A stretch of DNA of 64,000 bases, from assembly GCF_025751555.1 (NCBI RefSeq), contig NZ_JAOWLB010000005.1, positions 1-64,000 of the forward strand, given 5' to 3'. This stretch comes from Ruegeria aquimaris. GTDB taxonomy: Bacteria > Pseudomonadota > Alphaproteobacteria > Rhodobacterales > Rhodobacteraceae. Below the pieces are notes generated by a model. That model was given only the letters and a program-made list of their open reading frames with translations. It was not told the DNA's origin and searched no databases. Below, one piece after another: positions 36,248 to 45,163 of the stretch (position 1 is its first letter; each line of letters starts with the position of its first letter). The position numbers and the translations under genes were made by a program.

Positions 36248-37459
36248 ATGACCGAAGCTTACATCTATGACGCCGTGCGCACCCCGCGTGGCAAGGGCCG
36301 CAAGGACGGCAGCCTGCACGAGGTGACCTCGGTGCGCCTCAGCGCGCTGACGCTGAACGCGCTGAAAGAGCGCAACAATCTCGAAGGCCACGCGGTCGAG
36401 GACGTGATCTGGGGCAACGTGACCCAGGTGATGGAACAGGGCGGCTGCCTGGCGCGGACCGCCGTGCTGGCCTCGGATCTCGACCAGTCGATCCCGGGCC
36501 TGGCCATCAACCGGTTCTGTGCCAGCGGCATGGAGGCGGTGAACCTGGCCGCCAACCAGGTCAAGGGCGGCGCGGGCGAAGCCTATATCGCTGGCGGGGT
36601 CGAGATGATGGGCCGTGTGGCCATGGGCAGCGACGGCGCCGCCATCGCCGTCGATCCCAGCATCGCGATGGAAACCTATTTCGTGCCGCAGGGCATCTCG
36701 GCGGACATCATCGCCACCGAATACGGCTTTACCCGCGACCAGGCCGACGCGCTGGCGATGGAAAGCCAGCGCCGCGCCAAGGAGGCCTGGGATGAGGGCC
36801 GCTTTACCAAATCGGTGATCCCGGTGCGCGACCAGAACGGGCTGACCATCCTGGATCATGACGAATACATGCGTCCGGGCACCGACATGCAGTCGCTGGG
36901 TGGCCTCAACCCCGCCTTCCAGATGATGGGCGAGCAGATGCCCGGCTTCGACAAGATCGCGATGCTGAAATATCCGCATCTGGAGCGGATCAACCATATC
37001 CACCATGCAGGCAACTCCTCGGGCATCGTGGATGGCGCCGCCGGCGTGCTGATCGGCAACAAGGAATTTGGCGAGAAATACGGGCTGAAGCCGCGCGCGC
37101 GCATCAAGGCCACCGCCAAGATCGGCACCGATCCGACCATCATGCTGACCGGCCCGGTGCCGGTGACCGAGAAGATCCTGGCCGATAACGGCATGAAGAT
37201 CGGCGATCTGGACCTATTCGAGGTGAACGAAGCCTTTGCATCGGTCGTCCTGCGGTTCCAGCAGGCCTTTGATGTCGACCCCGCACTGGTCAACGTCAAC
37301 GGCGGCTCGATCGCCATGGGTCACCCGCTGGGCGCCACCGGCGCGATCATCATCGGCACCCTGCTGGATGAGTTGGAGCGCCGCGACCTGGAAACCGGTC
37401 TGGCAACGCTCTGCATCGCATCCGGCATGGGCGCGGCCACGATCATCGAGCGCGTGTGA
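36248..37459 (+). CDS. fadA: acetyl-CoA C-acyltransferase (3-ketoacyl-CoA thiolase)
   Basis: 403-residue thiolase performing the last step of beta-oxidation, cleaving 3-ketoacyl-CoA to acetyl-CoA. The acyl-accepting Cys91 lies in NRFCASGME, the His in NGGSIAMGHPLGATGA, and the second catalytic Cys in TLCIASGMGAA near the C-terminus. YIYDAVRTPRGKGRKDG is the usual N-terminus. It is next to fadB, separated only by a cupin gene overlapping both, and forms the beta subunit of the trifunctional enzyme. Confidence 0.95.
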   Translation: MTEAYIYDAVRTPRGKGRKDGSLHEVTSVRLSALTLNALKERNNLEGHAVEDVIWGNVTQVMEQGGCLARTAVLASDLDQSIPGLAINRFCASGMEAVNLAANQVKGGAGEAYIAGGVEMMGRVAMGSDGAAIAVDPSIAMETYFVPQGISADIIATEYGFTRDQADALAMESQRRAKEAWDEGRFTKSVIPVRDQNGLTILDHDEYMRPGTDMQSLGGLNPAFQMMGEQMPGFDKIAMLKYPHLERINHIHHAGNSSGIVDGAAGVLIGNKEFGEKYGLKPRARIKATAKIGTDPTIMLTGPVPVTEKILADNGMKIGDLDLFEVNEAFASVVLRFQQAFDVDPALVNVNGGSIAMGHPLGATGAIIIGTLLDELERRDLETGLATLCIASGMGAATIIERV

Positions 37460-37947
37460 TGCCGAAACTGGACCTCGACAGTATCGAACGGCGTATCGGC
37501 TCGGTCTATCCGGGTCGGCTGAACGCGGCCATGGATGGCCGATCCAGCCTGCGCCTGGGCGATGCCGGCGGGCTGAGCCAGATCGGTGTCAACCTCGTGC
37601 GGCTGGAACCCGGGGCGATGTCGTCGCTGCGCCATTACCACATGGAGCAGGACGAGTTCGTCATGGTGACCGAGGGTGCGCTGGTTCTGGTCGACGATCA
37701 GGGCGAGCATCCGATGGTCCCGGGCGACTGCGCCACCTTTCCCGCTGGCGACCCGAACGGGCACCAGTTCGTCAATCGCACCGATGCGCCCGCCACGTTC
37801 CTTGTGGTGGGCACGCGGACCCCGACCGAGACCGCTTATTACAGCGATATGGACATGATGGTGAAACAGGATGCCTCGGGCTTCGCTTTCACCCGCAAGG
37901 ATGGCAGCCCGCTGACGGCTGACCAGATCGGAGACGACAATGACTGA
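37459..37947 (+). CDS. cupin-domain protein between fadA and fadB
   Basis: 162 residues with one conserved beta-barrel cupin: RHYHMEQDEFVMVTEGALVLV is the metal-binding motif 1 (HxH...E), and FPAGDPNGHQFVNRT is motif 2 with the His. The ATG at 37459 shares a base with the fadA stop (TGATG) and its end overlaps fadB by 8 bp, so the three genes are translationally coupled. The function is unknown; the C-terminal region (AFTRKDGSPLTADQIGDD) is typical of small cupins found beside metabolic genes. Confidence 0.86.
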   Translation: MPKLDLDSIERRIGSVYPGRLNAAMDGRSSLRLGDAGGLSQIGVNLVRLEPGAMSSLRHYHMEQDEFVMVTEGALVLVDDQGEHPMVPGDCATFPAGDPNGHQFVNRTDAPATFLVVGTRTPTETAYYSDMDMMVKQDASGFAFTRKDGSPLTADQIGDDND

Positions 37948-40141
37948 TTTTACGCTGACCAAGGACGCCGACGGCGTCGCCTTCATCACCTGGGACGCCC
38001 AAGGCAAGTCGATGAACGTGATGACCCGCGAGGCCTTTGAACTGGTCGACAGCCTGGTCGATCAGGCGCTGGCCGATGACGAGGTCAAGGGCATCGTCAT
38101 CACCAGCGGCAAGTCGGATTTTGCCGGTGGCATGGACCTGAACACGCTGGCGGTGATCCGCGAGGAAGCGGGCGACAACCCGGCCCAGGGCCTGTTCGAT
38201 TTTGTCATGGGCGGCCACCGCATCCTGCGCAAGCTGGAACTGGCGGGCATGGACCCCAAGACCAAGAAGGGCGGCAAGCCGGTGGCCTGCGCCATCAACG
38301 GCACCTGCGCCGGGATCGGCACCGAGATCGCGCTGGCCTGTCACCACCGGGTGATGACCAGCAATCCCAAGGCCAAGATCGGCCTGCCCGAGATCCTGCT
38401 GGGCATCTTCCCCGGCGGCGGCGGCACCATCCGCTATTCCCGCATGGTGGGCGCCATGGCGGCGGCCCCGGTCCTCTTGGAAGGCAAGATGATGGACCCG
38501 GCCAAGGCAAAGGGCGCGCAGATGGTCGACGCGGTGTCGGACGATCCGGTCGCAGCGGCCAAGGAATGGGTGCTGAACGCCAAGGATGCCGATCTGGTGA
38601 AACCCTGGGACGCCAAGGGCTACAAGATGCCCGGCGGCGCCCCCTATCACCCGGCGGGCTTCATGACCTTTGTCGGCGCCTCGGCCATGGTCAACGGTAA
38701 GACCCAAGGTGCCTTCCCCGCGCCCAAGGCGCTGCTGAGCGCCATCTACGAGGGCGCGCTGGTCGATTTCGACACCGCACTGCGCATCGAGGCACGCTGG
38801 TTCACCCATGTGCTGATGAACCCCTCGTCCTCTGCCATGATCCGCAGCCTCTTCATCAACAAGCAGGCGCTGGAGAAAGGCGCTGTGCGTCCCAAGGACA
38901 TCCCCGACCAGCGGGTCAAGAAGCTGGGCGTGCTGGGCGCAGGCATGATGGGCGCGGGCATCGCGCTTGTAAGCGCGCAGGCGGGCATGGAGGTCGTGTT
39001 GATCGACCGTGATCAGGCTGCCGCCGACAAGGGCAAGGCCTATACCGAAGCTTACCTCGAAAAGGGGATGAAGCGCGGCAAGGTTACCGCCGAAAAGAAA
39101 GAGGCGATGCTGGGCCTGATCACCGCCACCCCGGATCTGGACGCGCTGAAAGGCTGTGACCTGATCATCGAGGCGGTGTTCGAGGATCCAGGCGTCAAGG
39201 CCGAGATGACCCAGAAGGTCGAGGCGATCATCCCCGAGGACTGCATCTTTGCCTCCAACACCTCGACCCTGCCGATCACCGGCCTGGCCAAGGCCAGCGT
39301 GCGGCCCGAGCAGTTCATCGGCATCCACTTCTTCTCGCCGGTCGAAAAGATGCTGCTGGTCGAGATCATCAAGGGCAAGGAAACCGGCCCGCGGGCAGTG
39401 GCCAAGGCGCTGGATTACGTGCGCCAGATCCGCAAAACCCCGATCGTGGTCAATGATGCGCGCTTCTTCTACTGCAACCGCTGCATCATCCCTTATGTCA
39501 ACGAGGGCGCGCGGATGATCACCGAAGGCGTGTCGCCGGTGCTGATCGACAATGCGGCGCGGCAGCTGGGCTTCCCGGTGGGGCCGATCCAGCTGACCGA
39601 CGAGACCTCGATCGACCTCGGCGCCAAGATCGCGCGGGCGACCAAGGCGGCGATGGGCAATGCCTATCCCGAAAGCCCGGCCGATGACCTCATCTTCTGG
39701 ATGGAAGGTCTGGGCCGGATGGGCCGCAAGGCGAACGCGGGCTTCTTCGACTATGACGAGAAGGGCAAGCGCCTGGGTTACTGGAAAGGCATGCAGGACA
39801 AGTATCCGCTGGCCGAAGAGCAGCCGGACCTGATCGAAGTGCAGGAACGCCTGATGTTCGCGCAGGTGCTGGAAGCGGTGCGCGCGCTGGAGGAAGGCGT
39901 GCTGGAAGACATCCGCGAAGGCGACGTGGGCGCCATCCTGGCCTGGGGCTTTGCCCCCTGGTCGGGCGGCCCGCTCAGCTGGCTCGACATCATCGGCACG
40001 CCTTATGCGGCCGAACGCTGTGACCAGCTGGCGGCAAAATACGGCGAGCGTTTCGCTTGCCCGCCGCTGCTGCGCGAGATGGCCGACAAAGGGCAGAGCT
40101 TCTACGGGCGGTTCAACCCCGAGGCCAAATCGGCGGCCTGA
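37940..40141 (+). CDS. fadB: multifunctional fatty-acid oxidation enzyme, FadB/FadJ type
   Basis: 733 residues. The N-terminal enoyl-CoA hydratase/isomerase domain (1-190) has GMDLNTL and GTCAGIGTEIALACHHRV plus GLPEILLGIFPGGGG. The 3-hydroxyacyl-CoA dehydrogenase domain (from about 325) has LGVLGAGMMGAGIALVSAQ as NAD loop and IGIHFFSPVEKMLLVEII with the catalytic His, followed by a C-terminal domain with WGFAPWSGGPLSW. It hydrates enoyl-CoA and oxidises the product, feeding FadA. A terminator-like hairpin follows. Confidence 0.95.
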   Translation: MTDFTLTKDADGVAFITWDAQGKSMNVMTREAFELVDSLVDQALADDEVKGIVITSGKSDFAGGMDLNTLAVIREEAGDNPAQGLFDFVMGGHRILRKLELAGMDPKTKKGGKPVACAINGTCAGIGTEIALACHHRVMTSNPKAKIGLPEILLGIFPGGGGTIRYSRMVGAMAAAPVLLEGKMMDPAKAKGAQMVDAVSDDPVAAAKEWVLNAKDADLVKPWDAKGYKMPGGAPYHPAGFMTFVGASAMVNGKTQGAFPAPKALLSAIYEGALVDFDTALRIEARWFTHVLMNPSSSAMIRSLFINKQALEKGAVRPKDIPDQRVKKLGVLGAGMMGAGIALVSAQAGMEVVLIDRDQAAADKGKAYTEAYLEKGMKRGKVTAEKKEAMLGLITATPDLDALKGCDLIIEAVFEDPGVKAEMTQKVEAIIPEDCIFASNTSTLPITGLAKASVRPEQFIGIHFFSPVEKMLLVEIIKGKETGPRAVAKALDYVRQIRKTPIVVNDARFFYCNRCIIPYVNEGARMITEGVSPVLIDNAARQLGFPVGPIQLTDETSIDLGAKIARATKAAMGNAYPESPADDLIFWMEGLGRMGRKANAGFFDYDEKGKRLGYWKGMQDKYPLAEEQPDLIEVQERLMFAQVLEAVRALEEGVLEDIREGDVGAILAWGFAPWSGGPLSWLDIIGTPYAAERCDQLAAKYGERFACPPLLREMADKGQSFYGRFNPEAKSAA

Positions 40142-40162
40142 TCTGTCAGGGTGACATGCATG

Positions 40163-40190
40163 ACCGGCGCTCCCACAAGGGGGCGCCGGT
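40163..40190 (+). terminator. transcription terminator hairpin after fadB
   Basis: ACCGGCGCTCCC-acaa-GGGGGCGCCGGT, a 12-bp stem with one G-T pair, 22 bp after the fadB stop. It is followed by TCGCTTTATA, only a weak T-tract. It also sits between fadB and a convergent gene and could act in both directions. Confidence 0.6.
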
Positions 40191-40216
40191 TCGCTTTATA
40201 GGTATGTCAGGGCAGG

Positions 40217-40585
40217 TCAAACCGGCTTGAAGTAGGCGATCTTTTCATAGATCACGCCTTCGTCGCCGACCTTGAGAAGGGCAGATCCGCCGACGTCCGT
40301 GCCGACGAATTTCCACCAGGCCCAGCGCAGAATGTATCCGTCACGATCCGCGGCAAGTTCGTCGGAAACTTCGTAACGGCCCGTGCCGCCTATGGATTTC
40401 ATGCGATCCTCCCAGCTTAGCAGGTAATCCGCAAAGCGTTCCCTGGTTATCGGCTCGGAGACCATGCCATCATACCAGAGATAGCCGGGCGCGGCGGCAC
40501 GCATTGCACGCGCCGGGTCCATGGACTGCACGCCAGCCAAATACTCGGCCAAGAGGGCTCGTCTTATCTCGGGATTGCCGGTCAT
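40217..40585 (-). CDS. SnoaL/NTF2-like small protein
   Basis: 122 residues from the ATG at 40585 (a longer frame to 40855 is out of the family pattern). It has the pattern of SnoaL-like cone-fold proteins: RRALLAEYLAGVQSMDPARAMRAAAPGYLWYDGM, then ITRERFADYLLSWEDR and strands YILRWAWWKFVGT and YEKIAYF. Such proteins may be isomerases or ligand binders; no catalytic residues can be named with confidence. Confidence 0.65.
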   Translation of the reverse strand: MTGNPEIRRALLAEYLAGVQSMDPARAMRAAAPGYLWYDGMVSEPITRERFADYLLSWEDRMKSIGGTGRYEVSDELAADRDGYILRWAWWKFVGTDVGGSALLKVGDEGVIYEKIAYFKPV

Positions 40586-40682
40586 GCCCGCAGGATAGTC
40601 CCGAAATGCGATATCACAAAGCGCTGATCCAAGGGGGCTGATTTCCGTTCCGCCGGATCGCGGCCGCCCGCCCCATTGGCCG

Positions 40683-41342
40683 TTACAGGGTGGCGGTGCG
40701 CGGGGTGATCTGCTGGCGGATCTGTTCACCCACCGAATGGCGGGCGCGTTCCATGTCGTGTTCCAGCTGCAAGCGGACCCAGAAATCGCCCGCCGTGCTG
40801 AAATAGCGGGCCAGCCGCAACGAGGCCTCGACCCCGATCGGAGAGGTTCCGGCAAGCAGATCGTTCACCCGGCCTTCGAGCAGGCCCGTGGCCTGCGCCA
40901 GTTCGCGCGCGGATATCCCCAGCGGGGTGAGGTATTCCTCTTGCAGAACCCGCCCCGGCGGCGGGCACACGAAGACGGGTTTGGGTTTTTCAGCATCTGG
41001 CGGCAAGATCTGCACTTCGGTAGGAAAGCCCGCGGCCTTCCATGCCTCGATACCGCCTTCCATGTGGACAACATCGCGATGCCCCTCTTTCAGCAGCATC
41101 TTGCCGGCGGCCTCGGAGCGTTTGCCGACCGCGCAATGCAGGACGACCTTTTTCTCGGGGACCGAGGGAAAAAGCTCGGGATCGAAGCTGGACAACGGCA
41201 GCAACAGCGCGCCCGAAATGTGCTCGACCTCATATTCCGAGGTTTCGCGGACATCGACCAGCAGGATTTCGTCGTTTTCCAGCCAGGCGCTAACCTGGCT
41301 TGCATCGGCGGCTGTCACGGTGGCTTTGGCGGTCTCGGACAC
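40683..41342 (-). CDS. rhodanese domain fused to a HigA-type XRE helix-turn-helix
   Basis: 219 residues from the GTG at 41342 (AGGGAG 7 bp upstream). Residues 10-110 form a rhodanese domain with LLVDVRETSEYEVEHI and the active-site loop starting at Cys70 (LHCAVGKRS). A linker with Cys126 (FVCPPPG) leads to residues 130-215, which match HigA antitoxins: PGRVLQEEYLTPLGISAREL, then NDLLAGTSPIGVEASLRLARYF and FWVRLQLEHDME. No HigB toxin gene is beside it. It may be a sulfur- or redox-sensing regulator; function unknown. Confidence 0.85.
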   Translation of the reverse strand: MSETAKATVTAADASQVSAWLENDEILLVDVRETSEYEVEHISGALLLPLSSFDPELFPSVPEKKVVLHCAVGKRSEAAGKMLLKEGHRDVVHMEGGIEAWKAAGFPTEVQILPPDAEKPKPVFVCPPPGRVLQEEYLTPLGISARELAQATGLLEGRVNDLLAGTSPIGVEASLRLARYFSTAGDFWVRLQLEHDMERARHSVGEQIRQQITPRTATL

Positions 41343-41450
41343 TCTCGCGCTCCCTGTGCATCGGCCAGGCGCATTGCCTGCGCTACAGGATGGGATGCCA
41401 CCGCTTGCCGCGCCGGTCAACAATTTGCCGTGTGGGCATGGGCCCGACGA

Positions 41451-42236
41451 TCAGTCAAACGGATTGGGCGCCATCGGACGACCGGGCCGGATCGGCCCCC
41501 GGGGCAATCCCGGAACATCCGCAGGATTGCCGCCCAGAGCATCGCCATCATCGTCATCGATCAGGCAATTGACCAGGAATTGCGCCGCCGGACCGACAAG
41601 CGTGTCGTAGACCTGCCCCCGACCGGGACCGATATCATCAAGCAACTGGCGCGGTTGCGGGCAATAGGCGAGCAGGCCGCCTTCGACATAAATCACTTCG
41701 TCCTGACGAAAGGCCAGCGTTGTCACCTCGAACGTGTCGGTCGGAATGCCTGCTTCAATACCGCGAAAGCCCCGCAGGTAGCGTGCCGGAACAACGGCAT
41801 AGGGATCGCCGCAGGTATCCAGAGCCGCCTCGCATTCGATCAACATCCCCTGGTCGGGCATGAGCCAGATGTCGCGCCGGTTATACAGGGCCCCTTCGGG
41901 TACCCGAAGGGGCCGGTAGCGCGGCGGCAGGCCTGTATCCGGCAGCCTCAGGCTTTCGCGCTGTATATCGGCGATCGGTTGCATGGCATTGTCGAAGGTC
42001 AGCACCTTGTCGCCGACCCTGAGCATCTCGACCGGCTTCCATCCAAGCGTCGAGGCGATACAGGTCCCCGCCAGCAACCCCGAATGCCCGGTTATGAGCA
42101 ATCCATCCAGAGCCGCAATCGACTCGACCATTGCCGGGCTTTCACCCGGTCTTTTCGTCTTCCATCCGAACACGCGCGCCCATCCTTGTTGTGGCAGCAG
42201 CAAGATCTTCGCTTGCCGGATTAACCATGTTGTCAA
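41451..42236 (-). CDS. standalone Hint-domain (Hedgehog/intein-type) protein
   Basis: Up to 261 residues. TCIASTLGWKPVEMLRVGDKVLTFD is a Hint_2 N-terminal block with the Cys nucleophile (residue 59 of this frame); further conserved pieces are RPLRVPEGALYNRRDIWLMPDQGMLI and FEVTTLAFRQDEVIYVEGG. Such Roseobacter proteins are typically single Hint modules, sometimes at the C-terminus of RTX proteins, and may self-process. The TTG start at 42236 is uncertain; an ATG at 42131 is an alternative. Acidic Asp-rich stretch (DDDDGD) and a Pro-rich tail end the protein. Confidence 0.75.
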   Translation of the reverse strand: MTTWLIRQAKILLLPQQGWARVFGWKTKRPGESPAMVESIAALDGLLITGHSGLLAGTCIASTLGWKPVEMLRVGDKVLTFDNAMQPIADIQRESLRLPDTGLPPRYRPLRVPEGALYNRRDIWLMPDQGMLIECEAALDTCGDPYAVVPARYLRGFRGIEAGIPTDTFEVTTLAFRQDEVIYVEGGLLAYCPQPRQLLDDIGPGRGQVYDTLVGPAAQFLVNCLIDDDDGDALGGNPADVPGLPRGPIRPGRPMAPNPFD

Positions 42237-42366
42237 AACAGGAAACCCGATTCTCGCGATCTAAAATGGCCGGGAAGAGGGCAAGACTCGGGCATTGTCC
42301 GACGCTTTCCGGGTAATACCTGTTGGCCTCGCTCCATTGATGCTGAGGAGGCGACAGCGCACCGGG

Positions 42367-43014
42367 TCAACCGAAGGCATAGCCAAAGCGGGAGACATCC
42401 TCGGCGCAGGCCCGCCCCAACGCAGCAGCACTGTTCTGCGAGTAATAGCTGCGATAATCTGCGGCCCGCTCCGACCGGTTTTCGTGCGGAAGATCGAGCG
42501 TGACGCGGAGATGCTCGGTGAGCGGTGCCAGATCCTCGGAGAGATGTTCCAGGCGTATATAAGCCGCGCATTGCTCGACCCCGTCGACGCGGCGCATGTA
42601 GCTGGCCGCGGGATTGGCGGCAAAGGCGGCGAGTGTGGCAGGGTCCGTTACGAAGCGGTCGAACGGGACCTGTTTTGCCAGATGCACCGCTGGATGGTCG
42701 AAGCGCTGCCCTCGCAGCCAGTGGTAGTAGCTGACCGCCCGGTCCCAGGGGTTGCGCACAAGGGTAAAGGCGAACAGCCCCTCCAGCACCCCGGGTGCGA
42801 GCAGTCCATCGATATCGGCCAGGGTCGAGTGTTTCCAGAGCCGCCCGCGTGTCTGCGCCCCTTTCAGGCGGCCACGCCGCCGGATCGCCTTGGGCGTATC
42901 GCCGATCAGGATGTCATCCTTCATCGCGCGCGCTTCGAGCGCGATAGCCAGCGAAGTGCCGCCCGTCTTGGGGATATGCACGAAGATATAGCCGCGGCCG
43001 GGTGAAATGATCAT
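42367..43014 (-). CDS. sulfotransferase family 2 protein
   Basis: 215 residues. The N-terminal GRGYIFVHIPKTGGTSLAIAL is the PAPS 5'-phosphosulfate loop of the carbohydrate sulfotransferase (Sulfotransfer_2) family. FAFTLVRNPWDRAVSYYHWL is the 3'-phosphate motif, and YIRLEHLSEDL occurs near the C-terminus. It would transfer sulfate from PAPS to a sugar or other acceptor; the acceptor is unknown. It stands alone, between the Hint gene and a DMT transporter. Confidence 0.88.
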   Translation of the reverse strand: MIISPGRGYIFVHIPKTGGTSLAIALEARAMKDDILIGDTPKAIRRRGRLKGAQTRGRLWKHSTLADIDGLLAPGVLEGLFAFTLVRNPWDRAVSYYHWLRGQRFDHPAVHLAKQVPFDRFVTDPATLAAFAANPAASYMRRVDGVEQCAAYIRLEHLSEDLAPLTEHLRVTLDLPHENRSERAADYRSYYSQNSAAALGRACAEDVSRFGYAFG

Positions 43015-43045
43015 GGCGTCACGCTAGCCGGGCGGACGGCGGCGC

Positions 43046-43954
43046 TCAACCCGATCTGAGCGCGATGATCACGCCCGCCACCACGATCAGGCCGATCCCC
43101 AGGATCTGCCATGGGCCAAGCCCCACGCCGAAGACCACCCAGGCAAAGAGCGGCCCGAAGATCATCACCGAGAACTCAAAAACCGACACATAAGACGGCT
43201 CGCCCAATTGGTAGGCCTTGATCAGCATGAATACGGCGGTGGCCGAGCCGACCGCCTGCATCACCACCCAGGGCAGCGCATCGGTCATCGGCCAGATCCA
43301 GCCGCGCGTGACAAAACCCGCCGCGCCCTCGGCCGCCGTGGCAGGGAACAATGCAAGCCAGCCAAGCCCCGCCAGCCCCGTCAGGCCTAGCGCCGTAACC
43401 ATAGCCCCCAGCAGCGCGGCGGTGCTTTCCTGTGCGCATTTGGCCCGGGTCACCACCGCGCCCAGCGCATAGAAGAAGCCGCCCGCGACGGGCACCAGAA
43501 TAGTGGCGTCGAACGTTGCCGGATCCGGTTGCAGAACAAAGAGAATGCCGACAAAGCCGATCACCACGGCGATGATCCGCCAGGGACCGATCCGCTGGCG
43601 CAATCCAAAGGCAGTGATCAGAAGAACGAAGATCGGCGAGGTGAAGAGACCCGCCAATGCCTGGGCGATGGACATCAGCGACAGCGCGCTGAAATAGAAC
43701 AGCATCGCCACCGTCAAGAGCAGGCTACGCAGGATCACCCAATTCATCCGGCGGGGGCGCATGGTGCCAAGCCCCAGCATGGACATAATGACCACCAGCG
43801 GCAACATCATCGCGGCACGGGTGAAATGAAACTGCCACAGCCCGATGGTCTCGGCCAGACGGATCACGTAGTTGTCGATCACACCAATGATCGACATGGA
43901 CGCAACCATCAGAAAGGCCGCGGCAATCGGAGCGGAAGGGGTTTCTGCCTGCAT
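43046..43954 (-). CDS. EamA/DMT-family transporter
   Basis: 302 residues with about ten transmembrane segments in two EamA repeats. The first half has GLWQFHFTRAAMMLPLVVI and SIAQALAGLFTSPIFVLLITA, and the second has SYVSVFEFSVMIFGPLFAW and WQILGIGLIVVAGVII. A drug/metabolite exporter or carrier of unknown substrate. The upstream region (43955-44107) separates it from a divergent membrane protein. Confidence 0.93.
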   Translation of the reverse strand: MQAETPSAPIAAAFLMVASMSIIGVIDNYVIRLAETIGLWQFHFTRAAMMLPLVVIMSMLGLGTMRPRRMNWVILRSLLLTVAMLFYFSALSLMSIAQALAGLFTSPIFVLLITAFGLRQRIGPWRIIAVVIGFVGILFVLQPDPATFDATILVPVAGGFFYALGAVVTRAKCAQESTAALLGAMVTALGLTGLAGLGWLALFPATAAEGAAGFVTRGWIWPMTDALPWVVMQAVGSATAVFMLIKAYQLGEPSYVSVFEFSVMIFGPLFAWVVFGVGLGPWQILGIGLIVVAGVIIALRSG

Positions 43955-44107
43955 TAAGTTGGATTAATCAGAGATCATCACCGAGACTTTCCCGCCAGCG
44001 ACATCCGCTTTGAAATTGCGACCAGCGGGTGGACGCAAGTCGTTTGATGCCGCCGCCGCTTGCGTGTACTCTGCAAAAAAACAAAGACGAGCAACCCAGA
44101 CCCCTGC

Positions 44108-45121
44108 ATGACAGCTCTCAAACAATACGAGCGGATCGAAGCGACCGGGCTGTGGCGGCCGTCGCCGGACGAGCAACGCCGCGAAGTCGTGGTGTCGATC
44201 GGCGAAGCGACGCTGACGATCTCGGATTTCAACGACCGCGCCCTGACCCACTGGTCGCTGGCGGCACTTGAGCGGCGCAACCCCGGCGAATACCCGGCGG
44301 TCTACAACCCCGACGGCGATCCGGGCGAGACGTTGGAACTGGCCGAGACGGAAACCACGATGATTGCCGCCATCGACCGGCTGCAACGCGCGATCGAGAC
44401 AGCCCGACCACATCCGGGTCGGATCCGCTGGATCTCGGTCGGGGTGGTCGTGGCGGTGGTTCTGGCGGTTCTAACACTGTGGTTGCCGGGCGCGATGCGC
44501 CGCCACGTCGTCACGGTCGTACCCGACATCAAGCGGCAGGATATCGGTCGGTCGGTGCTGAGCCGGATTGAACGGGTGACAGGCCGGACCTGCGGCACCG
44601 AGGAGACCGATCAGGTGCTGGCCAAGCTGGCACAGCGCACCGGCGTACGTCGCCTTGTGGTGGTTCCCGGTGGGCTGGCGGCCAGCCTCTATTTGCCTGG
44701 CGGCATCGTAGTGCTGAACCATACCCTGATCGAGGATTTCGAGGACAGTTCCGTTGTTGCCGGGTTCATCATGGCCGAGCGGTCCCGCGCTCTGGCGCGG
44801 GATCCGATGGACGAACTCCTCTACCGGGCCGGGCCTCTGGCCTCGTTCCGGCTGCTGACCACGGGCGGGCTGACGCCCGAAATCCTGGACAGCTATGCCG
44901 AGCGTGTCTTGTCGGAGCCGCGTCCGGATGTGCCTGACGAGGATCTGCTGGCGATCTTTTCGCAGGCCGCGATCCCGTCGTCGCCCTATGCCTATGCCCG
45001 GGATATTACCGGCGAGTCTGTTCTGGGGCTGATCGAGGCCGACCCGATGACCGGCCGTACGCTGGAACCGGTCCTGGCCGACCGCGACTGGGTGCGGTTG
45101 CAGGGCATCTGCGGCAGCTGA
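44108..45121 (+). CDS. single-pass membrane protein resembling a degenerate M48 peptidase
   Basis: 337 residues from the ATG at 44108. Residues 1-100 are cytosolic and acidic. One transmembrane helix follows (SVGVVVAVVLAVLTLWLPG, about 108-127), then a domain with GGIVVLNHTLIEDFEDSSVVAGFIMAERS. That segment lines up with the substrate groove and helix of M48 metallopeptidases, where HExxH would stand, but here the zinc-binding histidines are absent (FIMAE). It may be an inactive, regulatory relative. No catalytic function can be assigned. Confidence 0.7.
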   Translation: MTALKQYERIEATGLWRPSPDEQRREVVVSIGEATLTISDFNDRALTHWSLAALERRNPGEYPAVYNPDGDPGETLELAETETTMIAAIDRLQRAIETARPHPGRIRWISVGVVVAVVLAVLTLWLPGAMRRHVVTVVPDIKRQDIGRSVLSRIERVTGRTCGTEETDQVLAKLAQRTGVRRLVVVPGGLAASLYLPGGIVVLNHTLIEDFEDSSVVAGFIMAERSRALARDPMDELLYRAGPLASFRLLTTGGLTPEILDSYAERVLSEPRPDVPDEDLLAIFSQAAIPSSPYAYARDITGESVLGLIEADPMTGRTLEPVLADRDWVRLQGICGS

Positions 45122-45163
45122 CGCAGGATCGGCCTCCAAAGGCGGCCCCCGCCCTGCTTGATT

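Noticed and set aside
37889-39328. 479-codon minus-strand frame opposite fadB
   Set aside because: His/Gly/Arg-rich antisense shadow of a well-supported multifunctional enzyme.
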